Positions 44,301 to 56,960 are shown, numbered from the stretch's first letter. The stretch: DNA of 64,000 nucleotides from Eimeria necatrix (GCF_000499385.1 NW_013654763.1:1-64000), one strand, 5' to 3'. The notes: generated by a model from the letters alone, not told the origin. Program-made: numbers and translations.

Positions 44301-45306
44301 GCTCATGTATATGAAGCACCTGTTGTTTCTTCTTGAAAAATCAGGGCCCCTTTGTGCTCACAAACAATCCAAAGGTGAAAGCCGGCGCAGTACTCTTCGT
44401 CGGAAGCGCCTGAGTAAAAACGGCGGATCCTTCGTCCAAAGGGCTACTGCGTTGACTCGTGTAGGAACGTTTGCTCGAGACCACAAGGTCTCTCGAGGGC
44501 TCGCAGCAAAGTTGAAAAATGCTCTAAAGAGCGTCTGTTGTGGAAAACGTTCGGGAAACCAAGACAAAAGACTGGTGGAACAGGCAGATTATCTGCATTC
44601 GCAGCGTCAGTCGGTGCCTGAAGAGGAACGCCTTATCCAGGAGGAACAGAGACAACGACAGAGGTCGTTACTGCACCGCAGTGAGGCCAGCGAGTGCATA
44701 ACAGATTTACTGGAAGGCGGTCAAGCAGGGCAAAGTGACAGGCAGTCAGACCTGTATAAAAAAGAGCTGAATGCAGAGCTTCTCCAAGACAATGAATCTA
44801 CCTTCTTGATAAAACAAAGTACACAGGAAACTTCCTCGGGTGAGGATGATGATGTCGGCGAAGCTGCTACTACTGAGCCAGACGCAGAGATGGCACTTGC
44901 CGCAGCTGCTGCAGCCTCCCGGCTCTCTGCTTTGCGGGCTAGCGCTGTGTCGAGATCTCCGGAAGGCGCTGCGCTAGAATCGCACCTTGCCGCCGATCAG
45001 GCTGGTCAGGGCCAAGAGCCACCAGCGATTACAGCTCCGAGGCGCTCAAGCATGCGTGCGCCTCAGTCTTGCTATGTACCTCCGCCTCCACGTAGAAGCC
45101 TTTTGATCGCTCCTTTGGCACATCGGCTGCAACGGCAATCTACTGCTGACGCTTATCAGCCAGATTCACCGGAGCCACCAAGACGCAGAGGGCAATCCGT
45201 GCAGTTCACGGGAGTTGATCGACTTGAGCTCCAGCAATTCTTGGCGCCTGCGATGGCTCAGAATGAGAGTAGCAGCTCCGAGGAGGAGGGAAATAGCCAC
45301 AGCTAG
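38304..45306 (+). CDS. Four-domain voltage-gated Ca2+ channel alpha subunit, 2219 aa
   Basis: Three exons, 38304-40842, 41007-41510 and 41690-45306, join in phase (6660 nt) with GT-AG sites. Four ion-transport repeats are visible, each with an S4-like helix and a pore loop: FTLEGW (E351), FTGEAW (E717), TTAEDW (E1363) and STGENW (E1662). The EEEE ring is the signature of Ca2+-selective Cav channels. S4 of repeat II (RPLRIFKFLKFFSSLR) has good three-residue spacing of basic residues; repeats I and III are partly conserved; repeat IV (RMIRVAYVACNYLPGMR) has lost most charges. After S6 of repeat IV come a Cav-like cytosolic stretch and an IQ-like motif near residue 1867 (LKIQAFWRTSR), then a long polar tail with acidic, serine-rich and Ala-rich parts. 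The domain II-III linker is encoded by its own exon. The protein acts in the plasma or another limiting membrane. Confidence 0.95.
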
Positions 45307-46774
45307 GACCTCTGCTGGAATCGCGTTAAACTCCAGCGTTGTACTTTTGTGAGTTGGTGCTTCGCTGAAGAATAAAGTTGGGACTTCAACTTGCAATTCA
45401 CTTCCTACTTAAAGCCTGCCTTGGTTTCTTCTCTCTTCTCTTTTATAAATGAGTTTTTTGTTGGCCATCAGCTGCTACTCGGCGCATAGCTGTAAATCAC
45501 GTAAACTTGGGAAACTTCTCAATTCAATCATGCTTGGACCCACAGTCCAACTATCCTCTACTAGGATTTTATAAAATGTATTAGGCATGTACTTTTATGA
45601 AATCTATTAGGCATTTACAGACTGCCGGCGGCCAATAAGTTATTGCCAAATGTTGCAGCGTGCCCTAGTAGAAACAGGCGGGCGTTTCCTGCCTGGTATC
45701 CCTGCAGCAGAACTGGCTCTGCAGCTTTGTATGAGATTCAACATTGCCAGGATAATTCGAGGAGTTTCAGACAAAGAAAGTAGGCACTGAAGCGTCCTGG
45801 TGATCGACAGCATTGAAGTTCATATCAATGGAAGTATACCGCTGTATTGAGTGAACAGCATTTATTTAAGAGCATGCGAACAAGCACCCACATACCATTG
45901 TCGCATTTCTGATCCCCGCAGCTCCTCTTTCCCTTTCTAGCATAGGTATTCAACAATATATGTACGGACCTTTAGAGTGCTTCGTTGACAATCCCATGCT
46001 TAAGTAATGGCACAATACTAGCTTGCACGTGTAATGAAGCGAGGACTAGCTACATATGCATGGCACAAAGTGAATGTGAAGACTGAATACTCGCAGAATC
46101 TTCTGCAGTTTGTGCCGGTGGAGCAACTAGGGGAATTTACTCCAGTGGCTTGTGCTTAATTCCATTGTTTGCGTGAAACGGATGCATCTTCCTTTACTAG
46201 CAGCAGTACTTTGAGTTAATGATATACTAAGCCGGTGAATACGAACTGCGCCAAATTTCTCCTTGTAATGCTATTTCTCTAGGAAAAAACATCGAAGACA
46301 GGAACCAAACTCTTGTGTAGAGACAGCATGCAATCTTGACAACTTCCAGGCAGAGCCTAAATCTTCACCTAGGACGTCAAGAGGCCAATGCAGGAAAAAT
46401 ACATGACGTGGAGCGTGAAACCTGCATTTCTAAAAACTGTAAATGATCCTTAATGGCTGCGAAATTAAGCAGAATCCCGCAGTCTCACTGTTGGATAATG
46501 CTCTATGGAAAGTATGCAGAAAATGCCAAATGAAAAGACAAGACTTTTTCAAGCCCTGAAGCAAACTGGTGTTCTCTCATGGCGTGACGGAGTTCAGTCA
46601 GGATTGCATACTAGCGAACTTCAACGCATAAAGCATTTCAGTGCCACTATGAACACCGTACAGCTCACCATAGCAGTCGACTGCTGTAAGCAGCTTCGTA
46701 TCAACAAAAAAAACTCAAATTTGAATCTGAAGTCGTCCCACCACGGGTGTTCCAACATCACATCATTTCCTGCG
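45307..46774. other. Tail-to-tail spacer between Ca2+ channel and kinesin
   Basis: Short unsupported frames only, no repeats. AATAAA at 45370-45375, about 65 bp after the channel stop, could serve as a polyadenylation signal. Confidence 0.5.
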
Positions 46775-49700
46775 TTACCCCGATTGTTGGTCTCCATCAC
46801 TGGCGGTCATTTCTTCTGCCTGTACTGCCGGTGGCCGCTGCTCTGGAGATTCCGCTGCTTCAGGCGATTTCTCTTCAGTTGACTCCATCGGATCTGTGGG
46901 TGCTGATCGTGTGAGCTCTGCTACACTTCCTCCGGCATCCTCTGGACTCCTCGCATCAACTGTGTCGTCTCCTGAGGTCTTGCCCTCATGTGTAGCTGAG
47001 TCTTGATCTTCTGCGGTTTCTCCAGAAGCCTTTTGCTCTTCTATATTTTGCATATCAGCTCCACCATCAGTCAGGCTAGAAGCTCCTTGCTGCGTGATTT
47101 CCCCAAGAGGCATATCTGGGGCCTTTTGGTCGGCATCACCGCTTTGCTGAGCTTTAAAAGGCACTGAAGGAACACTATCCTTGGCAGTATTTTCTTTTTC
47201 TTCCTCTTGTTGGTCCGTGGTCTTCCTTTCTTTCCCTTTCTCCTCTTCACCTGTTGCAGGCCCTTCCGCACTTATGCTTTTTGGGTCGATTCCGGCCTTT
47301 TGTAGTAATTCTTGGAGCGAATTGCCCTGCATTTTAAGTGCTGCTTCGATTTTTTCCAGCAGAACTTTCTTCTCCTTCAATTCCTCCTCAAGCTTCTGCA
47401 CCCCTAATCCTTTTTCACCCTTTCCTTTCCCTGTTTTGTCCACAAACTTGCCACTGACTTCAAATACCAGGACGCCAGAAAGCCACTCAACCACAACCTC
47501 ATTAGCATCAAGAGTAAACTCCTGAACAACAAGCAAATGGCCAGCAGCATTTGGCGGAAGGGTAAAATGTGCTGATATCCCTTTCTTCTATGCATCACAT
47601 GGGCAACTGCAGTGGTCAAGCTGGAGCATATATACTGCTGTGCCCTGTCAAAAAGCATTACTCAAATTATTTTAATTGCGCTGCATGCAGTGGTATCGCT
47701 GTTTAAATCTGTTACACTCTGTTTGAGTCTTATTGGCCGTGCATGTTGTCTCTCCTCAAATGAACAATTATGAGAATCCCCAGGAAAGAAAGCCCGCTCA
47801 CCCTGGAGCTATTGAAAACGACATCGCGACTAGACTCTTCAAGCGAAACTGCAGAGACTTCTGTCATTCCGTCGAGCCAGCGGTACAACACCTGCGTTTC
47901 ATCCGTATGAGAATACAACGTATAAAGCAGCCATGCGTTATGGGGTCAAGAGCACTCAGTAACCCTTGGCACCTGGAATCGAAAACAGGTTGCGACCATT
48001 GGCTTAATGCCAGCTTGTCGCCACCCAAGCAGCAGTCTGCGAGCGCCATCGCTACCACAACTTCATCCAAACAACACGATGACAGTGAACGGTATCTGCA
48101 GTACTAATACATTATGTAGCTTTCTCACTTGTGGATGTCTGCAGGACCTTTCGGGCAAATTGTTTGCAGAGTGCACAGTGATTGTAATCGTCAGCACTCG
48201 CCCTCTAACGTCTTCAACTGAATCGAAGTCATCAATATCTTCTAAGCGCCTGGCTACCAATTCGTCCTCCCTAGACACAAATAATAAGCCTTGCTCATCC
48301 CATGAATGTAAAACTGCTGCATTCCATGATAGAACACACTGGCACTGCGTGAGCTGGGACAACAAAACTCGTTATTTAAGCATGAAACTGTTGCATCCCA
48401 TGGTAGAACACACTGGCACTGCATGAGCTGGGAGACAATAATCTTTGAAATGTCAACAAAAGTCGTCTTTTAAGTATGCCATCAGATGTCAGTTGTCCGC
48501 ATAATACAGTGTAGCATGCATTTTAATACTGCAATGTTTACCCTTCGATGTCAGCTCTTGGTGGTCCGACTTGAATATCGATCGATACCACAAGAGTTCC
48601 CTGCTTCTGTCCCTTAGAATCGAAAATAGGGAACGGCTCTTGTTCAATTGGCAGCAGGCTCCTGATTGTCTCAAGATACACGTACGCTTGTCCCACAACC
48701 TACGAAATAATAGCCCAAGTAGCGCGATCGCATGATGCTCAGACTTTCAGTGGAAAAGAGACATAATAAAATATAAACAGAATGCGACATTTTGCGTCAA
48801 CAGAGTGCTAAACACTTACATTAGATAAAATGTCTTTACGCTAAAAGTTTAGTTCTGCAGTGCAAGTTAAAGGTGCTATCGAACCTGGTGCGATTCCGGA
48901 TCAGGTGCGAAGGGATCTGCCATATTATCAGGTAGAATCAGTGGCTGTCCTGGTTCCGGAGACCAATTAGCATAGATTTCTCGCATCTCAAACACTTTTC
49001 TTTCAAATAGATCTAATGGCCAGAGCTGAGTAATATCTGAATCCATTCTGTCAACTCTAATCATAATTTCTAGCCTTTGCATTACAGTACCACCAAGGGT
49101 TGCTCTCGCACCCCTCCCTACAGCGTCTCCACGCATTGTCAGTTTCGGAGAAAAGAAAGCCCCAACGCCTAGTTCTTGTGCAATCATATTTGCCTCGTCT
49201 ACTAGTAATGATGTTCTTGTCATTATTTCGTCTAGCTCAATTCGGGCGGCTCTCTCCTCCTCTTTCCTCGCCTCCTCTTCTGCTTTTTCCTTTTTAAGCC
49301 TAAGTTCACGTGCGCTTAGTTCGTCCTGCTTGTTTTGCAACTGCCGCTCAATTTCTTGTTTCTCCTCTTGTAGGGCTTTAAGCTTGGTTTGTATTACCTC
49401 TTGCGTTTCGCCGCTTGCAAGTAACTCTTGCTCTTTCTGCTCCAGTCTTTTGAGCAGCGCCTGCCTCTCCTGCTCTAGAGCTTTTTTTTCAACTTCTAGC
49501 TCTTTTAGTGTTTCCCGGAATTTCTTCTCTCTCTCCACTTCCTCTTCAGTGCGAAGTGTCTGGCCATATGCTTCCATCTGATCCTTCTTCACTTCCTTCA
49601 TTGCATCTTCCCACGATGGCATGGTCTTATCCATATCCAGGGGGTCAACATATACATAGAGATTGTTGTGCCCAAATAATATCCTATCCTTGTGTTGCAG

Positions 49701-52539
49701 TTGTCGTTGTTCTCCTTCTTGCAGTTCAGCCCCATTTACCATTGTCTTCCCTGTGGCCATCAGGACTACGTTGTAAACTATGTCTTCCGGATCCTCTGCG
49801 TCGTTCTGTATTTTCTTACAAGTCACTGTAGCGTGCCCTGCTACCACGCCCAAGCCACCGATACGGAAGGTCGGCGCTTCCTCTCCATCAGCTTTGCCAA
49901 ATGTACTCGTGCCCTCCTTAATGACGCAAATTATCTTCCCGGTTAGGAAAGGATCTTCGTTGAGATTTTGTAATGTAGGAAGTGTCAGCTCAGCCTGCTC
50001 CTCCGGCTTTCTAGTAGCTGCTGCTCTTTTTTTCTCCTCCTCCACTTTTTGCTGCCACGACATCTGAATAATAAACGACCTGGAGAGCCGTGATCAGTAT
50101 TTCACTGAAATGAGTGTTTCTGCTTCCGCAGTGCGTATCCATAAAATACCACATCAGAAACCTACGAAAACTTTGAAACACAACTGCCTGGTTCAGGGCG
50201 GCATTTGTGAAGAAACGGCGTACCGTCATTTCTTCCATAGCCCTTTTGTTCGCCTCTATCTCTTCCTCATACTGCTTCCTTATGGCGTCTATCATAGCTG
50301 GGTCTGGCTCTGAACCTCCAGTAGGCGCAGGCAAGGCGCCACCCATTGCCTAAAAACATGAACCGGCAGAAGCCACATATTGTCAATTGGCCTCATGCTG
50401 TCTCAACGTATGCTTGCGTTCTATTCGAAGCGCAATTACCACTGATATACGGTAGTGTGATAAGCATTGCACGTAAAGGATGTCTTTATCTCGTCATAAC
50501 GAAGGTCAGGGAAAAAATTACCTTTTTGAGTCGCTCATTTTCTTCTCTGAGCTCGCGAATCAACTTTTCTAGCGGATTTTCGTTCACCACGGCCTCATTT
50601 TTTATTTGTTTCACTCTATCTGCAAGTAAGCATTGAGCTGCCAATTCTTTCGATGTTTGCACGCTCTGCAGAAGGCCATCGTGACCATAAGAGAAGAATC
50701 GGTTTCGACTGCTTGTGCTTCATGTTATACCTTCGCATCGGGATTAAGCAGATTTCGATGCCGTATCGTACACACGGACTCTACTAGGCGAATGGCAAGA
50801 CTTTGACTTACAACTGCACTGCATTTTATCGAGGCGTTTAAAGCCGATACATAAATTCATAAAAGGACAAGAAAGTATGCCAGCTCAAGGAGAGGAGAAC
50901 CACAGTTCTTCAAAGCATGAGCGCTTACTATTTATTTCAGTGTGAATACACTTGAGTTTCGTGCCTTTTCACCTGCGTAGCGAAGAGTGCTGAGGGTCTC
51001 TTCGTAATTGACAGACGCTGGAGAGAGAGCAGCAATCATGCAAGTTTTACTGTTGCCGCCCAAAGCTGTTTGCAAAATGCGCGTCAGCGCCGAATCCCTG
51101 TATGGCACGACCTACAATCAAACGCAGAACCCCTTTTCTGCGAAAATTTGCTTTTTCAAGTCGGGACCTGCCAGCTGTCCTTTAGACACAAGCACAGCTG
51201 CATAGGATATATGTGATGCTTCTTTTGAGTTGTCGCGGCGACGCGTGATGCTTCTATTATTTGCCATGTATCACCTGCCCTGGCTTCAGCTTTCCTGCAG
51301 CCTTATCTGCAAGAGCGGATATAACGTTGCCAAGGGCGCTGAGGCTTTGATTGATGGCGCATCCTTCTTTAAGTCTGTCTCCGGTCGCACCAGTTGATCC
51401 AGCTCTTTCACTACCTGCTAAATCTACGAGGTTTATCTCTGAACACTTCTGTGAAACTGGCTCTCCCGAGTCCGCTGAACATACGAGGTCACCAGCGCAA
51501 GCATGATGCATCCACAGTGCTCAGCGTACGCCATGATTCACGAATAGAAAGAGGGCTATTGCTCGCGCTGAATGTTAAACGGGTACTGTTCTTGTGTACC
51601 ATACGATCTACAGTAACTTGGCGGAAAAATATTTGCAGGACCGTGTGGGCACGAGATGACGTGGCATTCATCAAAGTAGCACCAACTGTACGGTTGGCCG
51701 TGCCTGAACGAAGCGCCACACGAACTCTGAGCTTCGCATGCGCAAGAAAGGAGCACGTTTTTCTTCATTTCATAGGCATATGGCGCACAGCAAATTGAAT
51801 AACTACGTTTTCCTTGGTCAGTAAATGTTTAGCACTTGTAATTTGATACTAAGTCAGTCACTACCTGAGGTAAAAGGCTACAATCATCAAACCGACGGAA
51901 GCTTCAAAAAGCAATACCTTCATCTAATTTTGCCTGAATTGCTGCATATGAATCCACTGGACATTTGCTGAGATCTTGCACAAATGTGCCTAACTGAGGA
52001 GTGTGCCTGATTTTCAGTCCTCCCTTGGGTCGTTTGTCCATCGGCTGAAGCAAGTCTTGCACTTGCTCATTATAAATTTCCAGCATGCTTACAAGAACCT
52101 CAGCTCTGAGACTGGGGTCTGCTTTCTGCTGTATACGTTGAAATATTTCTTCGCACGCTCGAACGATAATACCCTTATTAGCTCCGTACCCAACCATAGA
52201 GTAACTCTTCCCTGATCCAGTTTGACCATAGGCAAATAGGCACGCATTATACCCTTCAAATGAATTGTTGAGTACGTCTTTACCCACATCTTCGTAGACC
52301 CTTTGTTGATCTGCATACTTGGTGGTTACTGGCCTGCAGTAACCAGAGTCCTCCACCTCGAATCCATCGTGTGACCAATATGAATAATCGAAAGCAAAAG
52401 TCTTTGTGGCGTTTTTCGCGTCGTCTTTGTTTTCTATTGTGGTGCTTTTTCCCTCCATAGAAATGCAGAGCACCGCATTCATGTTTTTCTCGCGGTCGTT
52501 GAAAGGACGAACCCGCACAGCCACCTTAACTGAAGACAT
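46775..52539 (-). CDS. Kinesin-3 family motor with FHA domain, 1206 aa, 11 exons
   Basis: Exons on the minus strand: 51918-52539, 51605-51724, 51275-51474, 50973-51111, 50522-50619, 50224-50349, 48885-50063, 48542-48699, 48129-48270, 47802-47891 and 46775-47521 (TAA), 3621 nt, all in phase. The N-terminal motor has [10 protein letters not shown]-loop GQTGSGKS (105-112), switch I NATSSRAH (227-234; the usual form is SSRSH) and switch II DLAGSE (265-270). The neck region is [15 protein letters not shown], followed by an FHA domain (TSTFGKADG to [12 protein letters not shown], about residues 485-575), coiled coil and a Unc104/KIF1-like segment ([41 protein letters not shown]). The C-terminus is an acidic low-complexity tail with no PH domain, so it resembles the KIF1/KIF28 branch without the lipid-binding end. 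It would move cargo toward microtubule plus ends. The start is the only Met preceding the motor strand. Confidence 0.94.
48298..48437. repeat. Direct duplication of about 58 bp in a kinesin intron
   Basis: Sequences 48301-48361 and 48379-48437 are near copies sharing GTAGAACACACTGGCACTGC-like text (GATAGAACACACTGGCACTG in the first copy) and GAGCTGGGA. Each copy contains CAG trinucleotides that could act as minus-strand acceptors. The acceptor I prefer for the next exon (TAG before 48270) lies downstream of both. Confidence 0.85.
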
Positions 52540-54396
52540 TTTCCTCGTGTGGTACTGCCCACGAACAAGAAAACACCGTAGTTTGCTGCTCCTTCGGTAT
52601 TAAAAAGCGGCAATGTAGTTTCCTTTTAATATGCATACGCTACTGTCTCCTGTAAAGGCAGAGACATTAGACCGCGCAGGGGAATGGCCCTGCATGAATA
52701 ACTTCCTGGAGTTAGAATTTTTTCAGGAGGAGGGCATGTGCACCTTTTCAAATAAAAAAGTAGTATTGTTTTGAATGTACAGGAGAAGGGTGTTACAGTT
52801 TGACTGCTTCCCCGGAAGCCGATGCAGCGCGAGCAGCTACGAAGACACGCAGTCCATTGTCCCAGCCATCTAGGCGTTACGCACCTTCACATACATTCCT
52901 AGCTGTTAAATGTAGCTATTCAAATATCTTTGCTGAATAAAATGAGGCAACTGTCATTATTTGTGGAAAAAGACACTTCTTCAGGGGTGAGACACCAAAT
53001 GCACCTAACACACATCTCGCACCAAACAATTGCAGTGCTTTGTATCAGTACATATGGGAATGTCTCGACACTATATGATTACTGAGCTGCCTAAATATAT
53101 CGTAGAAGCTGATCAGCGTCATCAGATAACGCTGCACACAGTGACGTCTCACAACTAGAGAATTAATGCAGAACAATGGGACGCCCCGAGTGGCTGCACT
53201 GGTGGACAGAAAGACAATCCATTGCAATGGCCTCACGGAAAGTAGCTGGCTGCATTTTGGCTTTTAAAACTCCTCTGACGAATGAGTGTGCTCTTTGTAG
53301 TAAAGGCGCATTCTCGTGTCCAAAAAGAAGTCCTGGTGCGTTTAGCATGAATGCCGGTTATTCAACATAACTGTGGACTCTGAACAGCCCTAGGTGGAGC
53401 GCCTCTCTGAGTGCGCATATCCGCCTTCGTAGGTAGCTCTGTTTGGTGGTCGAATACCTTTCACTCAGCCACGATGTTTGTAGAGTGCTCTATAATTTGT
53501 GGCAAGTACGACTGCACGACGAAGAATTCACGAGAGAGGACCCACACGTTTCTAGACATACCTGATTGGCAAGCCGGCTGATTAATTCTCTCTACATGCA
53601 CCTCAGTGGCCATCTCTGGAGAACGCCTTGTGGGAGCAAAGTTATTATGACAGCATCATGTTTTCTGGGGAGTTATGTAGAAAGTAAAACATATCTGTAG
53701 TGGCCTAAACCATCAGCAGTGAGTTCAGAGCATCAATTCTCACAAACCTGCATTACCGTGTCATTTCACGTGCAACCCCCAACAGTCAAAGTCATGATTT
53801 TAACTCTGCAACTGTAAGCCTATTCAGGCACGGCGTAGGCAAATTTCTTTCTGGGATTTCCACATTACCGCGTTCTGCGTTTGCTTCTGACCGTACTTCT
53901 CAAATTCTGGGTATTGCACTATACCTCGCTTTGGATTGTAAGCTGTGTTCACTTAACTCGAATGCAAGAGGGCATACAATCCTTTTGAGTTCCAATGAAT
54001 CTTCTTCTCAAACAAGCTGGCCGCTACGCTCCTTTCTGAATTTTTCTGGCATCTACTGGAATCTACGTGGAAGTGCATGGTTGCAGTAGCGTTAGCACCA
54101 TCGCATATGACTCTAGCGAAAAAACAGCCACGGCTACTAGCATTATTTACTACCTCTGCTTATGGGCTCGGCTAGCTCCTTCTGTACTTTTGAGCAGGCT
54201 GGCGCCTACAAGAGCTCCCTGACAGTCAACTAGACACCTACTCGTGGTGCAGCTGGAAGGCGAACCCTAGTTTAATATAAGCAGTGATTGGCTCAAAAAA
54301 GTTGGTGCGTATTTATCTTCGCAGACTATCGTTGCCTGCGAGCGGATAAAAGGCAGAGCAGCAGCGCATATAGCGCTGCGTCTGCGTTTCTGTTCG
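52540..54396. other. Upstream of kinesin; no supported gene
   Basis: Short open frames without recognisable content. No repeats are seen. Confidence 0.5.
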
Positions 54397-54905
54397 CTAC
54401 TGGTCGCGCATATCGTACTGGATTGGCGTAGGGGACCCTCTGATGTCCAGTTCAGTTGTATGTAAAATGGATACCCCGGAGCTGTAAATATACTGGTTTT
54501 TCGGGACCCTTAAATTTGATCTGCAAGAAGTTGCTTCCTCCTTGAGCTCCACCATTTTTGGTTCTTCCGGCATGCTTCTGCGAATTTCACATTGCATCTT
54601 CGAAGTTTCGCATTCTGCTTTATGTTTTCCATCTTATTGGATTTAACTAGATATATTCTTTTTGCTGGACTGTTAACTTTACTGCTTTTCTTCTCATAAG
54701 CATTTTTCTACTTAAAAGCAAGGAAATTCATGATGACATTAATCTCTCTCACTTCAACACTGCTACAACTAGTAATGTAGTATGAGATTGCTTTTGGCCA
54801 CTTGAGCATTTCCCCGTTTTCAAGGCATTCTGCTCCTGAAAGAATCAGAAGCGCTGCCCCCCAAACTAGCACAATCATTGGGGAGACACACTGGTGCATT
54901 TCCAA
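54397..54905 (-). CDS. Possible small secreted protein, 2 blocks, unrecognised
   Basis: The minus-strand ATG at 54905 begins a signal-peptide-like stretch (MIVLVWGAALLILSGAEC) followed by a short cysteine-bearing region. A donor-like GAA/GTGAGA occurs near 54749. A second block, about 54600-54400, contains MQCEIRRSMPEEPKMVEL and two cysteines. The phases of the obvious junction do not match, so the model is incomplete. Coccidian surface antigens are small secreted Cys-containing proteins, but I see no family motif and do not claim it. Confidence 0.25.
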
Positions 54906-54914
54906 GAAGACCTT

Positions 54915-55418
54915 TCAATGAATATAGTTGCTGCTTTCTACGAATTGCGAGGAGAGTGATAGAAAAGGCCCGCAAATAGATATTTTGTCCAAAGTAAAGG
55001 TAGCTGTGCGCTTCCTCGAAGCCTCGGCAAGTTTTGTGCTCGTGGTAATCTCCAGAGAAGGCAGCTCACGTGACCCTGCGTCTCCTTTTCTCTGAAAAGT
55101 TCTGCATTCTTGACGGTGTTTACAGAAAGTAGGAGGATTCCATTTATGCACAGCAGTTGATGGGAGATGCTGTAACCGGCTTGGCGTTATCGCCTGTTTT
55201 GCAGATGTCGGCGACAATGTTGCTGACAGCACTGCCGCCACAGAAACTAAGCAGTAAATGAATAACACTAGCGGCAAATATCTATAGTGTACTTCGGTAC
55301 CAGAGTCACTGCTCAGCGTCCCTGCCGTCGTCGCCATCTCTGACCCCGCCGTCGTTGTCGTTTCTACTGCGTGGCACTCGTGTGCCAGCTCCACTCGTTG
55401 TTCAAATAATTCAATCAT
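54915..55418 (-). CDS. Hypothetical 167-aa single-TM protein
   Basis: An uninterrupted minus-strand frame with one clear hydrophobic segment (YLPLVLFIYCLVSVAAVL) after a short Thr/Ser-rich N-terminus; the remainder is basic and Ser/Thr-rich. No family is recognised. It could be a real single-exon gene or a chance frame; only its length and the membrane segment argue for it. Confidence 0.3.
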   Translation of the reverse strand: MIELFEQRVELAHECHAVETTTTAGSEMATTAGTLSSDSGTEVHYRYLPLVLFIYCLVSVAAVLSATLSPTSAKQAITPSRLQHLPSTAVHKWNPPTFCKHRQECRTFQRKGDAGSRELPSLEITTSTKLAEASRKRTATFTLDKISICGPFLSLSSQFVESSNYIH

Positions 55419-55621
55419 GCCACTACTGTGTACTGTATCAGTGAGAAGAGCAACAATCCATTTTTAAGACACTTCTGACACACCATGCATGAAGATGAGA
55501 GTAGCACTAGCTGAGATCCAAAAGTGTCGCTATTCCTCGATGCTTCCGACGACTGCCCCTTTGGAGGAAGGCATGGCGCAGGCTTATGTAGGCAGAAATT
55601 TCTCCACAACAAAAAGGGCAT

Positions 55622-56351
55622 ATGGTATTAGCGCTGCTTAGGAGACTGGGAGAGTGCAGAGGCCAGCAGCCACACCCACCGACGCTGGCTCTGCTGCTCT
55701 TCCTGTTCTATCCACTGAGCTGTTGTGGAGCTGCGTCAGCACACCAAGTCACCATGATTGAAAATGCGTTATTGGCACAATCACCAGAATAGAGTACTGG
55801 AGAGTGTTGACACGCAAAGATGGATTTGACCTCTCTTCAGGTGAACACAGTTGATCACCGCTGGTTGTTTTTCGGGCTCAGCCAGAACATTAGGCTTTCC
55901 AGTAAGTGGTGGCAGATTATCAGGCAAAAGTCTCTCTTGAGTACAGAGAGTTCAAGAGATTTTACAAAGTCAAGCTCTAACCTGAATGCGAAGCAGGCAT
56001 GGCTTACCGAAAGAATGCAAAAGCTTGTGTGCTCGGTGCTTACAAATGCGCGCAGCAAATAGCAATTTTAGGCCTTCCTTTCGCACAGCAGGTATACTAA
56101 GGCATATTTCCAAATGTTACGAGGCTAACCGCTGCATCGTTTTGGTTCGGTACACCTTTCCAGTGAAAGGCCTCAACGGACGGCAGACGGCTGGAACCGA
56201 CAAAAAGTTCTTGGCCCCACAGATCACGCTCCTGTCGAATGGCACTGCAATCGTGCTTGACGATGATCTTAACATGCCGAGCCCATGGGCTCAGCGCTCA
56301 CAACTTCTAATGTGAATTTCGCTTTGAGATTTCGCATCTGCTCATCGGCAC
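55622..56351. other. Flank of the retrotransposon, no supported gene
   Basis: Short frames only. The five bases before the 5' LTR (GGCAC) do not match the five after the 3' LTR (ACAAT). Confidence 0.5.
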
Positions 56352-56960
56352 TGTTAAGTAGTTGATATTCAATTTCAGTTTCCCAATCTTACCGGTTTCG
56401 GTGCACCTAATTAATCTAAAGCACAGAACGCAAACTGCTATTAAATATGTGGATTAGAAAGCACAGGAGCGTGATGTGGCGCTGTTATGCTTGCTGAGCG
56501 CTGAAACGCCGAGCACAATTAGTGCAGTGCACAGGCACTACAACTGTATTGCACAGGCACTACAATAGGGCTTGCTGGTGACCTATAGACGATAGCTAGC
56601 TAGCGACCTACAAGGGGTCCCAACACTGGAGGAGGACAGGACCCTGCTACTAGGATCAAAGTAAGGCAATTTGTCTGCGACTTAATATGCATACGCTAGA
56701 GGTGCCTGAAAATGCGTGGAGACTGCGGCTGGCGATATCGCCGGCACCAGTGCAGGACTCCTCCCCACAGGGCCTAGGAGGCGAGCACCCCGAGTGGGGC
56801 GAATCGAACAACAACAGATTTTGGAAACTTAAGAATTACCGTATTTCGATAAATATAGGCTACTGTTTCAAGGAAATGGGCCAACGTTAGGTGCCGATCA
56901 TAGGCCCTGCTTGAGGGGCAGGTAGCAGCATTGTTGCAGCAGTAGGCGCTGTGCACTACA
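56352..56960 (+). repeat. 5' LTR
   Basis: 609 bp, TG...CA ends. Contains an internal repeated motif GCACAGGCACTACAA (about 56529 and 56553). Carries short frames that recur in the 3' LTR and are not genes. Confidence 0.95.

Noticed and set aside
54397..54905. Eimeria SAG-type surface antigen
   Set aside because: A signal peptide and a few cysteines are present, but no SAG motif is visible and splice phases do not match.
56687..56890. 67-aa frame in the 5' LTR, repeated at 63018-63221
   Set aside because: The two copies are LTR sequence; conservation reflects recent duplication of the LTR.
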